Shown one piece after another: positions 13,800 to 22,646 of a DNA stretch of 25,605 nucleotides; position 1 is the stretch's first letter; the number at the start of each line of letters is the position of its first letter. The notes under the pieces were generated by a model. That model made no database searches. It was not told where the DNA came from and was given only the letters and a program-made list of their open reading frames with translations. The stretch is from an uncultured Rubrobacteraceae bacterium (GTDB lineage Bacteria; Actinomycetota; Rubrobacteria; Rubrobacterales; Rubrobacteraceae). The DNA lies in assembly GCA_902806105.1 (NCBI GenBank), contig CADCVI010000173.1:1-25605 (forward strand), written 5' to 3'. The translations under genes were made by a program, and so were the position numbers.

Positions 13800-15045
13800 G
13801 TTCACCTCCCGCGCGCAACACCCCAAGAACCCCTGCCGCCGTGTACAGAGAGCCGGTCACCAGCACGACCCCGGTCCTCCTCCCCGCCTCGTCGAGAGCA
13901 ACCTGGAGAGCCTCGACGGGATCTTCGACGACCACGGCTTCCCTGCCGGTCGCACCCTTCGGACGGAACGCGCGCGCGAGGTCCGACGGCTCGGCGGCTC
14001 GGCCGCCGGATCCCCCGGGTCGCGTGAGCACCAGATGGTCCGCCTCCTCCCCCACGGCCCTCAGCATGCTCGCCAGGTCCTTGTCCCGCAAGGCGCCGAA
14101 GACGGCGATCAGGGTCCGCCCGCCGTGACGCCCGCGTACCGCCTCCAGCGTAGCCACGAGCCCCTCGGGGTTGTGCCCCCCGTCCACCACGACCGGCACG
14201 CCGCCCACCTCGAACTCCTCGAACCGGGCAGGAAGCTTCGCCCCCCGTGCCGCCACCCGCCGCTCACTCTCAGCCAGAGGGCGCCCTAGCATGACCTCGG
14301 CGGCCCGCATTCCGAGCCGCGCGTTCCGCGCGAGGTGGGACGGGAGCCAGTCCGTCGCCGCATCCTCCGTGTCGTAGTCACCGAATTCCACGAGTTGTGC
14401 TCCGGCCCGCTCGCACGCTTCCCGGGCGAGCCGCGTGACGCGCTCGTCGGCCGTCCCGAGCACGAGGGTCGCGCCGGGGCGCAGGCTCGCCAGCTTTTCG
14501 GTGGCGATCTCCTCGATCGTCGCCCCGAGGTACTCGGCGTGGTCGAGCCCGACGTTCGTCAGGACCACGACCTCCGAACCGGCGGCGGTGGTCGCGTCGT
14601 GGCGCGCCCCGAGCCCGGCCTCCAGGACGGCGAACCGGAGCCCCCGGTCGCGGAAGAGCGCGAGGGCACCGGCGGTGAGGATCTCGAACTGCGTCGCGGG
14701 GACGCCGTTGGCGTCGGCTACCTCCATCACCTCCCCCATCACGGAGGCGAACTCGGCCTCGGAGACGGGCATGCCCCCGATCATCACGCGCTCCGTGTAC
14801 GAGAGGACGTGGGGGGAGAGGTAGGCGCCGGTGGTACATCCTGCCGCCTCCAGGGCGGCGGCGAGGATTGCGGTAGTCGTGCCCTTGCCGTTTGTACCGA
14901 CAACCTGTGCCAGGCGGAGCGAGCGGTGTGGTTCGTCGAGGAGGGCGAGGAGGGCTTCGATCCGCTCGAAGCCCAGGGCGACGCGCCGGCGGCGGTCCAG
15001 ACCCTCGCAGACCGCGTCGAAAGCCGTTGGGGCGGCCGGTCTCAT
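13792..15045 (-). CDS. folC: folylpolyglutamate synthase / dihydrofolate synthase
   Basis: A 417-residue Mur-ligase-type enzyme that adds glutamate to folates with ATP. The P-loop [11 protein letters not shown] starts near residue 48; other family marks are [11 protein letters not shown] (the folate-binding loop), [27 protein letters not shown], and [11 protein letters not shown] in the C-terminal domain. Two tetrahydrofolate-related activities share this fold, and I cannot separate FPGS from bifunctional FolC. I chose ATG at 15045, which overlaps the valS stop by running just past it (7 bases apart), because residues before it look non-native; the ribosome binding site is weak. Confidence 0.93.
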   Translation of the reverse strand: MRPAAPTAFDAVCEGLDRRRRVALGFERIEALLALLDEPHRSLRLAQVVGTNGKGTTTAILAAALEAAGCTTGAYLSPHVLSYTERVMIGGMPVSEAEFASVMGEVMEVADANGVPATQFEILTAGALALFRDRGLRFAVLEAGLGARHDATTAAGSEVVVLTNVGLDHAEYLGATIEEIATEKLASLRPGATLVLGTADERVTRLAREACERAGAQLVEFGDYDTEDAATDWLPSHLARNARLGMRAAEVMLGRPLAESERRVAARGAKLPARFEEFEVGGVPVVVDGGHNPEGLVATLEAVRGRHGGRTLIAVFGALRDKDLASMLRAVGEEADHLVLTRPGGSGGRAAEPSDLARAFRPKGATGREAVVVEDPVEALQVALDEAGRRTGVVLVTGSLYTAAGVLGVLRAGGERG

Positions 15046-15052
15046 GCGGCGC

Positions 15053-17605
15053 CTAGAGGTAGTCGGAGAGCCGGGAGCGGAGCTTCTCGAGCAGGCTCCC
15101 GTTCGCACGGAGCTTCTCACGCTCCGCCTCGACCACGGGGGCCGGAGCCTTCTCGACGAACCGGGCGTTGGAGAGCTTGCCCTCCGCGCGTCCCACCTCG
15201 CCCTCCACGCGTTTGATCTCCCGCTCCAGACGCGTGATCTCCCCGCGCCTCAACTCCTCTGAGAGCACGAGCTCGACCACCCCGTCGCCGGCCGCGAGCA
15301 CCGCCCTGTGCCCGTCCCCGTCGGTCTCACGGACGAGCTTCACCCTCGCCAGCGACGAGAACACAAGCTCGTCGATGCCCTCCGGCGCCCGCCCCTCGAT
15401 CTCCCCCTCCAGCTTGCCCTCGGCCCGGAACGACCTCACGGCCGTGATCGCGGCGCGCGTGAGGTCGAGGACGCGGTCAGCCTCCGCATCCTCCAGCGCC
15501 GGGTCGAAACGCGGGAACTCGGCCCTCACCAGCATCTCCTCGCCCCCGAGCACCCGGTTCATCTCCTCCGTCGCGTAGGGCATCACGGGGTGCAGGAGGC
15601 GAAGTATCCCGTCGAAGACCTCCCGCAGTATGCGCTTGGTCTCGGCCGTCGGCGCCGCCTTGGCTATCTCGACGTACCAGTCCGCGAAACGGTGCCAGGC
15701 AAAGTCGTAGACGAGGCGCATCGCCTCGGAGAACTCGCACTCCTCCAGCATCCGGTCGTACTCCCTGACCGTCTCGTTAAAGGAGTGGAGGATCCAGCGG
15801 TCCGCCGCCGACGCATCTCCCGCCGCGCCCTCGGCCCCGTAACCGGCGACGAAACGCGCAACGTTCCACAGCTTCGTAACGAAGGAACGCCCCATGTTCG
15901 CCCGCTCGTAGGAGTAGGCGAAGTCTTGAGTGGAGGATTGGTAGAGGAGCCCGAAGCGGACCGCGTCCGTGCCATACTCGTCGAAGAGCTCCAGCGGGTT
16001 GATCGTGTTCCCCTTGGACTTGCTCATCTTCGTCCCGTCCTCGGCGAGGACGATGGAGTGGACGTTGATCTTCCGGAACGGCACCTCCCCGCGGAAGCGC
16101 AGCCCCGTCATGATCATGCGCGCCACCCACAGGTACATGATCTCCCGCGCCGTGCTCATGAGAGACGTCGGGTAGAAGTACCCCAGGTCCTCCGCCTCAT
16201 CGGGCCAGCCAAGCGTCGCGAACGGCCAGAGCCCGCTGCTGAACCACGTGTCGAGGATGTCCGGGTCCTGCTCCCAGCCGTCCCCGGGCGACTCCTTCGA
16301 CGCCATGGTCTCGCCGTCGGGACCGTACCAGACCGGTATCCTGTGCCCCCACCACAGCTGGCGGCTCACGTTCCAGTCCTGGAGGTTCTCCAGCCACCGG
16401 ATCGACTCCCGCCGCCACGAGTCCGGGTAGACCGTGATCTCCCCGTCCCGCAACGCCCGGATGGCCGGCTCCGCGAGCTCTTTCATCGAGACCCACCACT
16501 GCTCCGAGAGCCACGGCTCGATCACGGCCCCGCACCGGTCGCAGTGCCCGACCCGGTGCCGGTGCTGCTTGACCTCACCGAGCAGCCCCTCGGCTTCGAG
16601 GCGCCGCGCGATCTCCACCCGAGCATCCTCACGAGTCATGCCCTCGAACGGGCCGCCGTTCTCGTTGATAGAGCCGTCCGGGTTCAGAATGTTCACTGGT
16701 TCGAGCCCGTGGCGCTCCCCGATCTCGAAGTCGTTCGGGTCGTGCGCGGGCGTGACCTTCAGGACGCCCGTCCCGAAGGCCGGATCCACGTAAGAATCCG
16801 CGAGAACCTCGATCTCGCGCCCCACGAACGGCACCATGACCCGCCGGCCGACAAGCTCCTCGAACCGCTCATCGTCCGGGTTCGCCACGAGCGCCACGTC
16901 GCCGAGCAGCGTCTCGGGGCGCGTCGTGAAGACCTGGGCGTAGTCGTTGCCGTCGGGTCCGGGTCCCTTGCCGTCGGCGAAGGGGTAGCGCACGCCGTAG
17001 AGCTTCCCGTCGACCTCCTCGTAGTTGACCTCGAGGTCGCTGATCGCGGAGCGGTCGCGCGGGCACCAGTTCGTGATGCGCGCGCCCTTATACAGGAGAC
17101 CGGCGTTGTACAGCTCTATAAACGCCTCCGCGACGGCCTCCTGGTAGCCCTCGTCCATCGTGTACCGGAGCCGCCGCCAGTCGGCGGAGGCCCCGAGGCG
17201 CTTCATCTGGCCGAGAATCTGAGAGCGCGACTCCTGGGCGAACTCCTGACAGAGCTCCAGGAACCTCTCCCTGCCGACGTCCCAGCGGGTCTTGCCCTCC
17301 TCGCGGACGAGCTTACGCTCTACGACGTTCTGAAGCGCGATGGAGGCGTGGTCGACGCCGGGGAGCCAGAGGGCTTCGTAGCCCTTCATGCGAGCGCGGC
17401 GTGTGAGGGTATCCTGGATCGAGCCGTTCAGGGCGTGCCCCATGTGTAGGGCCCCCGTGACGTTCGGCGGGGGTAGGACTATGCAGTACGGCTCCTTCTC
17501 GGGGTTGGGTTCCGCGTCGAAGGCGCCGGACCGCTCCCACTCCTCGTAGATGCGGCCCTCGACGGCCTTCGGGTCGTATGTCTTTGGGATCTCCGCCTGG
17601 TTCAA
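15053..17605 (-). CDS. valS: valyl-tRNA synthetase
   Basis: An 850-residue class I aminoacyl-tRNA synthetase charging tRNA-Val. The HIGH signature is HMGH (residues 54-57) after LPPPNVTGAL, and the KMSKS loop is exact at 526-530. Between them is the editing (CP1) domain, which includes TTRPETLLGDVA, and a CDRCG zinc-like motif. The end is a charged coiled coil (from about 790), which in ValS contacts the tRNA. TTG at 17605 is the start; there is no ATG before the catalytic motif. Length is close to the family norm (about 860-950). It lies 15 bases after clpX and directly before folC, a common pairing. Confidence 0.97.
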   Translation of the reverse strand: MNQAEIPKTYDPKAVEGRIYEEWERSGAFDAEPNPEKEPYCIVLPPPNVTGALHMGHALNGSIQDTLTRRARMKGYEALWLPGVDHASIALQNVVERKLVREEGKTRWDVGRERFLELCQEFAQESRSQILGQMKRLGASADWRRLRYTMDEGYQEAVAEAFIELYNAGLLYKGARITNWCPRDRSAISDLEVNYEEVDGKLYGVRYPFADGKGPGPDGNDYAQVFTTRPETLLGDVALVANPDDERFEELVGRRVMVPFVGREIEVLADSYVDPAFGTGVLKVTPAHDPNDFEIGERHGLEPVNILNPDGSINENGGPFEGMTREDARVEIARRLEAEGLLGEVKQHRHRVGHCDRCGAVIEPWLSEQWWVSMKELAEPAIRALRDGEITVYPDSWRRESIRWLENLQDWNVSRQLWWGHRIPVWYGPDGETMASKESPGDGWEQDPDILDTWFSSGLWPFATLGWPDEAEDLGYFYPTSLMSTAREIMYLWVARMIMTGLRFRGEVPFRKINVHSIVLAEDGTKMSKSKGNTINPLELFDEYGTDAVRFGLLYQSSTQDFAYSYERANMGRSFVTKLWNVARFVAGYGAEGAAGDASAADRWILHSFNETVREYDRMLEECEFSEAMRLVYDFAWHRFADWYVEIAKAAPTAETKRILREVFDGILRLLHPVMPYATEEMNRVLGGEEMLVRAEFPRFDPALEDAEADRVLDLTRAAITAVRSFRAEGKLEGEIEGRAPEGIDELVFSSLARVKLVRETDGDGHRAVLAAGDGVVELVLSEELRRGEITRLEREIKRVEGEVGRAEGKLSNARFVEKAPAPVVEAEREKLRANGSLLEKLRSRLSDYL

Positions 17606-17620
17606 CTGGCCCCTGAGCCC

Positions 17621-18880
17621 CTAGGCGGATTCGTCGTAGGAGTACTTTGCCTTGCCCGACGCGGTGACGAGCGTCGGCTGCACCCCTTCGCGCACGGTAT
17701 CCGCGTCCACGACGCACTTCGTAACGTCGGAGCGGCTCGGCAGCTCGTACATCGTCGGCAGGAGAGCGGTCTCCAGGATGCTCCTGAGGCCGCGAGCCCC
17801 GGTTCCCCGCTCCAGCGCGAGCTCCGCGACTGCCTTCATCGCCTCGTCCGTGAAGGTCAGGTCAACCTTGTCGTAGCGGAAAAACTGGCGGTACTGGCGG
17901 ACCAGCGCGTTCTTCGGCTCGGTGAGGATGCGGATAAGGTCGGCCTCGTCGAGGGTGCGAAGGGTCGAGATGATCGGGAGCCGCCCGACGAACTCGGGGA
18001 TCAGACCGTACTTGAGGAGGTCTTCGGGCTGCGCGCTGCCGAGGATCTTGCTGTCCTCCTCCTCCGGCTTGCGGTCCACCTCGCCGCCGAAGCCTATGCT
18101 GCGCTTGCCGATCCTCTGGCGGATCACGTCCTCAAGCCCCCCGAAAGCGCCTCCGCAGATGAACAGCACGTTCTTCGTGTCGATCTGCAGGAAGTCCTGG
18201 TGAGGGTGCTTGCGCCCGCCCTGCGGCGGGACCGACGCGACCGTGCCCTCCAGAATCTTGAGGAGCGCCTGCTGCACGCCCTCGCCGGAGACGTCTCGCG
18301 TGATCGACGGGTTGTCGGACTTCCGGGCGATCTTGTCGATCTCGTCGATGTAGATGATCCCGGTCTCGGCCTTCTTGACGTCGAAGTCCGCCGCCTGGAT
18401 AAGCTTCAGGAGGATGTTCTCGACGTCCTCGCCGACGTAACCGGCCTCCGTGAGCGCCGTTGCGTCCGCGATGGCGAACGGGACGTTCAGTATCTTGGCG
18501 AGCGTTTGGGCGAGCAGGGTCTTACCGCTGCCCGTAGGACCGACGAGCAGGATGTTCGACTTCTGGAGCTCCGTCCCGTCCGTCGTGTCCACGCTCATGC
18601 TGATCCGCTTGTAGTGGTTGTAGACCGCGACGGCGAGGACCCTCTTCGCGTCCTCCTGCCCGATCACGTACTCGTTGAGGATGCGGTTGATCTCGCGGGG
18701 CTTGGGGAGGTCGTCGTCCTTGAGGATCTCAGGCCCGGAGAACTCCTCGTCGATGATCTCGTTGCAGAGCTCGATGCACTCGTCGCAGATGTAGACGCCG
18801 GGGCCGGCTATGAGCTTCCTGACCTGGCGCTGACTCTTTCCGCAGAAAGAGCACTGTAGCTGGTCCGATGGGTCCCTCAT
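17621..18880 (-). CDS. clpX: ATP-dependent Clp protease ATP-binding subunit ClpX
   Basis: A 419-residue AAA+ unfoldase. The N-terminal zinc domain has Cys10, Cys13, Cys32 and Cys35; Walker A is GPTGSGKT (114-121), Walker B ends in Asp179-Glu180 (IIYIDEID), and the ClpP-docking IGF loop is present (RSIGFGG). It unfolds tagged substrates and feeds them to ClpP. ATG at 18880 has a strong GGGGAGGG site nine bases or so upstream. The gene follows clpP after a 71-base gap. The C-terminus carries a short extra tail (YSYDESA). Confidence 0.98.
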   Translation of the reverse strand: MRDPSDQLQCSFCGKSQRQVRKLIAGPGVYICDECIELCNEIIDEEFSGPEILKDDDLPKPREINRILNEYVIGQEDAKRVLAVAVYNHYKRISMSVDTTDGTELQKSNILLVGPTGSGKTLLAQTLAKILNVPFAIADATALTEAGYVGEDVENILLKLIQAADFDVKKAETGIIYIDEIDKIARKSDNPSITRDVSGEGVQQALLKILEGTVASVPPQGGRKHPHQDFLQIDTKNVLFICGGAFGGLEDVIRQRIGKRSIGFGGEVDRKPEEEDSKILGSAQPEDLLKYGLIPEFVGRLPIISTLRTLDEADLIRILTEPKNALVRQYRQFFRYDKVDLTFTDEAMKAVAELALERGTGARGLRSILETALLPTMYELPSRSDVTKCVVDADTVREGVQPTLVTASGKAKYSYDESA

Positions 18881-18951
18881 GCGTTTAGGCCCTCCCCTTT
18901 ACTTTGCCGCTTGCTTTACCCGGCGTCTTCATCTGCTTCAGGATCCGTAGA

Positions 18952-19551
18952 CTAGTGCTGACGGACGATGTTGTCGATCACGCCGTACTCGATGGACTCC
19001 TCGGCCCCGAGGATGTAGTCGCGATCGGTGTCACGCTCGATCTTCTCGAACGGCTGGCCCGTGTTCTCGGCCAGAATCTCGTTGAGGCGCCGCTTGGTGT
19101 GGATAAGCTCCTCGGCGTGGATCTGAACGTCCGACGCCTGGCCCGCGAGCCCGCCGATGCTCGGCTGGTGCAGGAGTATCCGCGTGTTCGGCAGCGAGTT
19201 CCGCTTGCCCTTCGTCCCCGCCGCGAGCAGGAACGCGCCCATCGAGGCGGCCATCCCGAGAGCCGTCGTGACGATGTCCGGCTTCACGAAGCGCATCGTG
19301 TCGTAGATCGCGAGGCCGGCGGTGACGCTCCCGCCCGGCGAGTTGATGTAGATGTTGATGTCCTGGTCCGGGTCCTCGCTCTCGAGGTGCAGAAGCTGCG
19401 CCATGATCGCGTTGGCGACCTGATCGTCCACCGGCGTACCGAGGAAGATGATCCGGTCCTTCAGGAGCCTGGAGTAGATGTCCATCGCCCGCTCCCCCCG
19501 CGGGCTCTGCTCGATTACGTAGGGGATCACGCTGTTTATGTCGTAGCTCAA
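18952..19551 (-). CDS. clpP: ATP-dependent Clp protease proteolytic subunit ClpP
   Basis: A 199-residue serine protease that forms the tetradecameric chamber with ClpX. The catalytic triad is visible: Ser103 in GMAASMGAF, His128 in LLHQPSIGG, and Asp178 in the [11 protein letters not shown] segment. The oxyanion-side motif INSPGGSV is intact. I start at TTG 19551 with AAGGAA upstream, giving [15 protein letters not shown], close to the usual N-terminus; an upstream TTG at 19599 would overlap tig by 44 bases and add 16 basic residues. It lies four bases after the tig stop. Confidence 0.95.
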   Translation of the reverse strand: MSYDINSVIPYVIEQSPRGERAMDIYSRLLKDRIIFLGTPVDDQVANAIMAQLLHLESEDPDQDINIYINSPGGSVTAGLAIYDTMRFVKPDIVTTALGMAASMGAFLLAAGTKGKRNSLPNTRILLHQPSIGGLAGQASDVQIHAEELIHTKRRLNEILAENTGQPFEKIERDTDRDYILGAEESIEYGVIDNIVRQH

Positions 19552-19555
19552 GATC

Positions 19556-21019
19556 TTATTCCTTCCCTTCGCTTGTCTCTGGGGCGGCACCCTCGCCAAC
19601 CTCGACCGCGGCCTCGACCTTCGCCTCTCCGGCCTCGGGCTCCGCCGTCTCCGTGCCGGAGACCTCTTCCCCGCCGGCCTCGGTGTCGACCTCCTCCTCG
19701 GGGGCCTCTTCCTCCTCGGGCATCGGGACGGCGACGGCGTTCTCGACGAGGAAGTCGAGGGCGCGGGAGCGGGCTATCTCCTCCTGGAGGAGTCCGTAGG
19801 TGCCGTTCTTGCGCATCGTCTTCTCGATGTCCTTGGGCTTCCGTCCGGCATCCTCGGCGATGTGCTCGATCTGGTGCTTCACCTCGTGCTCGTCGGCCTC
19901 GATGCCCTCGGCGGCCGCGACCGCGTCGAGCACGAGCTCCTTCTTGACGGTGTCGGCGGCATCCTCGCGCACCCGCTCCTTGACCTCGTCCTTGCTGGCC
20001 CCGGCGAGCTGGTAGTACTGCTCGGGCTCTATGCCCTGCGCCCGGATGCTCCGCTCGAACGAGTCGACCATCTCGTCGGCCTTCTCGTCGACCATCACGT
20101 CCGGCACCGCGACCTCGGCGCCCCTGGCGACCTCGTTGAGCACGCGGCCCCTGTACTCACCCTCGATGCGCTGGTTCGCCGCGTTCTCTAGCTGCTCCCG
20201 GACGGCGCCCTTCAACTCCTCGAGCGTCTCGAACTCGCTCGCTTCCTTGGCGAGATCGTCGTCCAGGGGCGGGAGGTCCCGCTCCTTGATCTCCTTGAGG
20301 TGAACGTTGAACAGCACGGACTGGCCGCGCAGCGACTCCTCGTTGTAGTCCATCGGGAACGTGACGGCGAACTTCTTGCGCTCGTCCGCGTTCATCCCGA
20401 CAAGCTCCTTCTCGAAGTCCGGGAGAAGCTCGCCGCCGCCGATCTCCAGCATGTAGTCCTCGGCCTCGCCGCCTTCGAGCGGCCCGCCCGTGAGCTTCTC
20501 GCCCTTGAAGTCGATGATGGCGTAGTCGCTCTGCTGCGCGGGACGCCCCTCGACAGCCGCGAGCGTCGCAAACTGGCCGCGAAGCTCCTCTAGCTGCGCC
20601 TCGACCGCGTCCTCCGGAACCTCGACCTCTCGCCTCGGGACCTCCAGCCCCTTGTACTCGCCGAGCGTCGCCTCGGGGCGGACCTCGACGGTCGCGGAGA
20701 ACTTGAAGCCCTCCTTCTCGTCGAGCCCGTCGTCGAAGTGGATCTCCGGCCGGTCTATGGGCCTGAGGTTGTTCTCGACGACCGCCTCGGAGTACCAGGT
20801 CGGGAGCCCGTCCTGGAGCGCCTCCATAAAGATGTAGTCGCGCCCCACGTGGTTCTCGATGATCCTCCTGGGAGCCTTGCCCGGCCTGAAGCCCGGCACC
20901 CTTACCTGGTTCCCGAGCTCCCGGACCTTCGCCTCGACGCCCTGTCTGACCGCCTCCGGAGGCACCTCTACTTCGAGCTTTACCTTGTTGTCCTCGAGCT
21001 TAGTTACGTTCGCCGTCAT
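19556..21019 (-). CDS. tig: trigger factor (ribosome-associated chaperone and prolyl isomerase)
   Basis: A 487-residue trigger factor. The ribosome-binding N-terminal domain includes the signature [11 protein letters not shown]; the FKBP-like PPIase domain runs from about 150 to 245 ([25 protein letters not shown]); the helical C-terminal chaperone arms follow. After residue about 430 comes an unusually long acidic Glu/Ala/Gly-rich tail (for example [19 protein letters not shown]), probably disordered. ATG at 21019 gives [15 protein letters not shown]; a TTG three codons earlier is possible. It is 61 bases after tRNA-Leu with no visible promoter between, so both may share one transcript. Confidence 0.96.
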   Translation of the reverse strand: MTANVTKLEDNKVKLEVEVPPEAVRQGVEAKVRELGNQVRVPGFRPGKAPRRIIENHVGRDYIFMEALQDGLPTWYSEAVVENNLRPIDRPEIHFDDGLDEKEGFKFSATVEVRPEATLGEYKGLEVPRREVEVPEDAVEAQLEELRGQFATLAAVEGRPAQQSDYAIIDFKGEKLTGGPLEGGEAEDYMLEIGGGELLPDFEKELVGMNADERKKFAVTFPMDYNEESLRGQSVLFNVHLKEIKERDLPPLDDDLAKEASEFETLEELKGAVREQLENAANQRIEGEYRGRVLNEVARGAEVAVPDVMVDEKADEMVDSFERSIRAQGIEPEQYYQLAGASKDEVKERVREDAADTVKKELVLDAVAAAEGIEADEHEVKHQIEHIAEDAGRKPKDIEKTMRKNGTYGLLQEEIARSRALDFLVENAVAVPMPEEEEAPEEEVDTEAGGEEVSGTETAEPEAGEAKVEAAVEVGEGAAPETSEGKE

Positions 21020-21080
21020 ACACCCCAACTCTTCTCGACCAACTTCTTCTTCTCCGGTACAGGCGTCCTCGACATGGGCG

Positions 21081-21164
21081 TGGTGCGAGAGGCGGGACTT
21101 GAACCCGCACGCCCGAAGGCACTAGATCCTAAATCTAGCGTGTCTACCATTCCACCACTCTCGC
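21081..21164 (-). tRNA. tRNA-Leu, anticodon UAG, with encoded CCA
   Basis: A minus-strand class II tRNA. Acceptor GCGAGAG/CUCUCGC, anticodon stem CUAGA/UCUAG with loop UUUAGGA (anticodon UAG, reading CUN leucine codons), a long variable arm (UGCCUUCGGGCGU) typical of leucine tRNAs, T stem GCGGG/CCCGC with UUCAAGU loop, discriminator A73. CCA is encoded (21081-21083), unlike in tRNA-Ala of this window. It stands upstream of tig, with its promoter just before it. Confidence 0.97.
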
Positions 21165-21183
21165 TCGCCTCAAACCTGGCGGG

Positions 21184-21192
21184 ATTATAACA
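21184..21192 (-). promoter_or_regulatory. extended -10 promoter of tRNA-Leu (and probably the tig array)
   Basis: TGTTATAAT on the minus strand: a perfect TATAAT with the extended-10 TGn. It ends 19 bases before the mature tRNA. No good -35 is visible 16-18 bases upstream (GC-rich there), in line with an extended -10 promoter. No other promoter is seen before tig. Confidence 0.7.
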
Positions 21193-21363
21193 GTCGCCCA
21201 CCTGCTCCCGGCCCCAGTACGCTAAGGGCGCACGCCGTGTAACCGCCCGTACTTACGACCAAATCCCCGCCCAAGGAAAGTAGCCTCTCGGTTCGATCGA
21301 CGCGGACCTCTAGGAGGTAGCGAACAGCGAAACCCTTGTATGTACTCTGGCGGCGCGGGCAGG

Positions 21364-21711
21364 CTACAAGGGCAGTTCTTCCGCGCGGTCCACGATGGCG
21401 ATCAGGTCGGGGAGCTGAATCTCGGCGTACTCCTCCCGTTCCCCGGCTACGGTGGCGATGGATCGCGAGCCGTGCTCGGGGTACAGTTCTATCCAGATGG
21501 GGACGTTGCTCCTCACGATCTCGGTGGCCTCGCTACAAACCACAACGTCCGGGGCGAATCGCCGGATACCCGCATCGAGCTCTTCCGGGTCCGTGGTCTC
21601 CACCTCGACGTTCGGACGAAGTGCTCGGATAGCGCTGGCGATGGCCTCCCGATAAGCTCGCGGGACGTTCGCCAACAACACCCGTGTCTTGCGGGAGCGC
21701 GGATCATTCAT
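21364..21711 (-). CDS. receiver-like protein lacking phosphorylation residues
   Basis: A 115-residue protein. Its N-terminal half aligns with response-regulator receivers: TRVLLANVPRAYREAIASAI matches the RVMLVEDHASFRQAL stretch of the neighbouring regulator, and RFAPDVVVCSEAT matches its VDFAVVDLALP strand. The acidic pair is replaced by Asn15-Val16 and the phosphoacceptor position is Ser60, so phosphorylation is not expected. The second half (IWIELYPEHGSR, QLPDLIAIVDRAE) is unlike a receiver. ATG at 21711 is chosen because the frame becomes protein-like there; no clear ribosome binding site is seen. There is no output domain. It lies 138 bases after the regulator, same strand. Confidence 0.7.
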   Translation of the reverse strand: MNDPRSRKTRVLLANVPRAYREAIASAIRALRPNVEVETTDPEELDAGIRRFAPDVVVCSEATEIVRSNVPIWIELYPEHGSRSIATVAGEREEYAEIQLPDLIAIVDRAEELPL

Positions 21712-21849
21712 AGATGTATTCGTCACAATGCCTATGGACGAGCCCCCCTCTGAGCAGACCACGCATGCAGTCTATCTTCCCTGGTTCCGATACGCTGAAC
21801 AGAACAACACGGGTTTAGGCAGGCTCAAGAATTATCCGCACGGCGCAAA

Positions 21850-22521
21850 CTAGGCAAGATCTACAAGCCCCCGGCGGGCCGCAATAGCGAGGGCTTGCAA
21901 GCTCGAACGCGCCCCGAGCTTGTGGAGGAAGCTGGATACGAGGTCCCGCTCGACCTCCACGGTGATCCCCAGCTTCTTTGCAACCCCCTCGCTGTCGAGA
22001 CCTTCGGCCAGGGCTTTCAGCACCTCGATCTCTTGTGCCGTCAGATCCGTCTCCGTATGAAGTTCGCGGTGCCTCTTGCCGTACCAGGCAATGGTGCGCA
22101 ACACCTCGGAGACTTCCCTCTGCCAGGGCATCGCCGCCCCCGCCCTCAAGCGTCGCGCCTCGTGAATGATCTCGTCCAGGCCGGCCAGCTTATCGACCAC
22201 ACCGGCCGCGCCGGCGTCCACGACGCGGGCGAGGCTCTCATCGTCGAGGGTCGCGCTCAGGACCAGAATGGTCAGGTCGCGGTTGACGCGCCTCAGGTCC
22301 TCGATCAGGTCGATCCCGCTGCCGTCCGGCAAGGCAAGATCCACGACCGCGAAGTCCACCCCCTCACCAATCGACCGTGCCTCCGACAGGGATCCGGCCT
22401 GGGCGACGACGGAAAAATCCCGCTCCTGGTTCAGCACCAGGGTAAGGGCCTGGCGGAACGAGGCGTGGTCTTCGACGAGCATAACCCGGGTCGGCTTGGC
22501 GTGGTTTTCGTCGGATATCAC
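21850..22521 (-). CDS. response regulator, NarL/LuxR family
   Basis: A 223-residue two-component regulator. The receiver domain (about 11-125) has the acidic pocket Glu17-Asp18, phosphoacceptor Asp61 in VVDLALPDGSG, Ser89 and Lys111. A linker leads to a LuxR-type helix-turn-helix (about 160-220) beginning LTAQEIEVLKALAEG; it diverges from the consensus in the recognition helix (GITVEVERDLVSSFLHKLG instead of the usual SxxTVKxHxxxIxxKL pattern). GTG at 22521 has GGGAGG nine bases upstream. It is 125 bases after the histidine kinase stop on the same strand, and the kinase's HisKA_3 domain is the class that pairs with NarL regulators. Confidence 0.93.
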   Translation of the reverse strand: MISDENHAKPTRVMLVEDHASFRQALTLVLNQERDFSVVAQAGSLSEARSIGEGVDFAVVDLALPDGSGIDLIEDLRRVNRDLTILVLSATLDDESLARVVDAGAAGVVDKLAGLDEIIHEARRLRAGAAMPWQREVSEVLRTIAWYGKRHRELHTETDLTAQEIEVLKALAEGLDSEGVAKKLGITVEVERDLVSSFLHKLGARSSLQALAIAARRGLVDLA

Positions 22522-22646
22522 TTGTCATGACCTCCCATAGCCTTTACCTCCGGGCCTACTCCGACCTTACCGGACCCGCCAAGGCCGCGGAACCATCTCG
22601 CTCCAAAGCTGCCTCGGCCCCGCTATGGTACGGGCACCGGCCACGA

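Noticed and set aside
15308..17449. 713-codon plus-strand frame opposite valS
   Set aside because: Shadow frame; valS on the minus strand carries all synthetase motifs.
18885..18932. 15-codon minus-strand frame ([15 protein letters not shown]) between clpP and clpX
   Set aside because: Very short, no good ribosome binding site of its own, and it runs through the clpX ribosome binding site; could be a leader peptide but unsupported.
20738..21190. Plus-strand frame containing [18 protein letters not shown]
   Set aside because: Antisense translation of tRNA-Leu fused to a shadow frame of tig.
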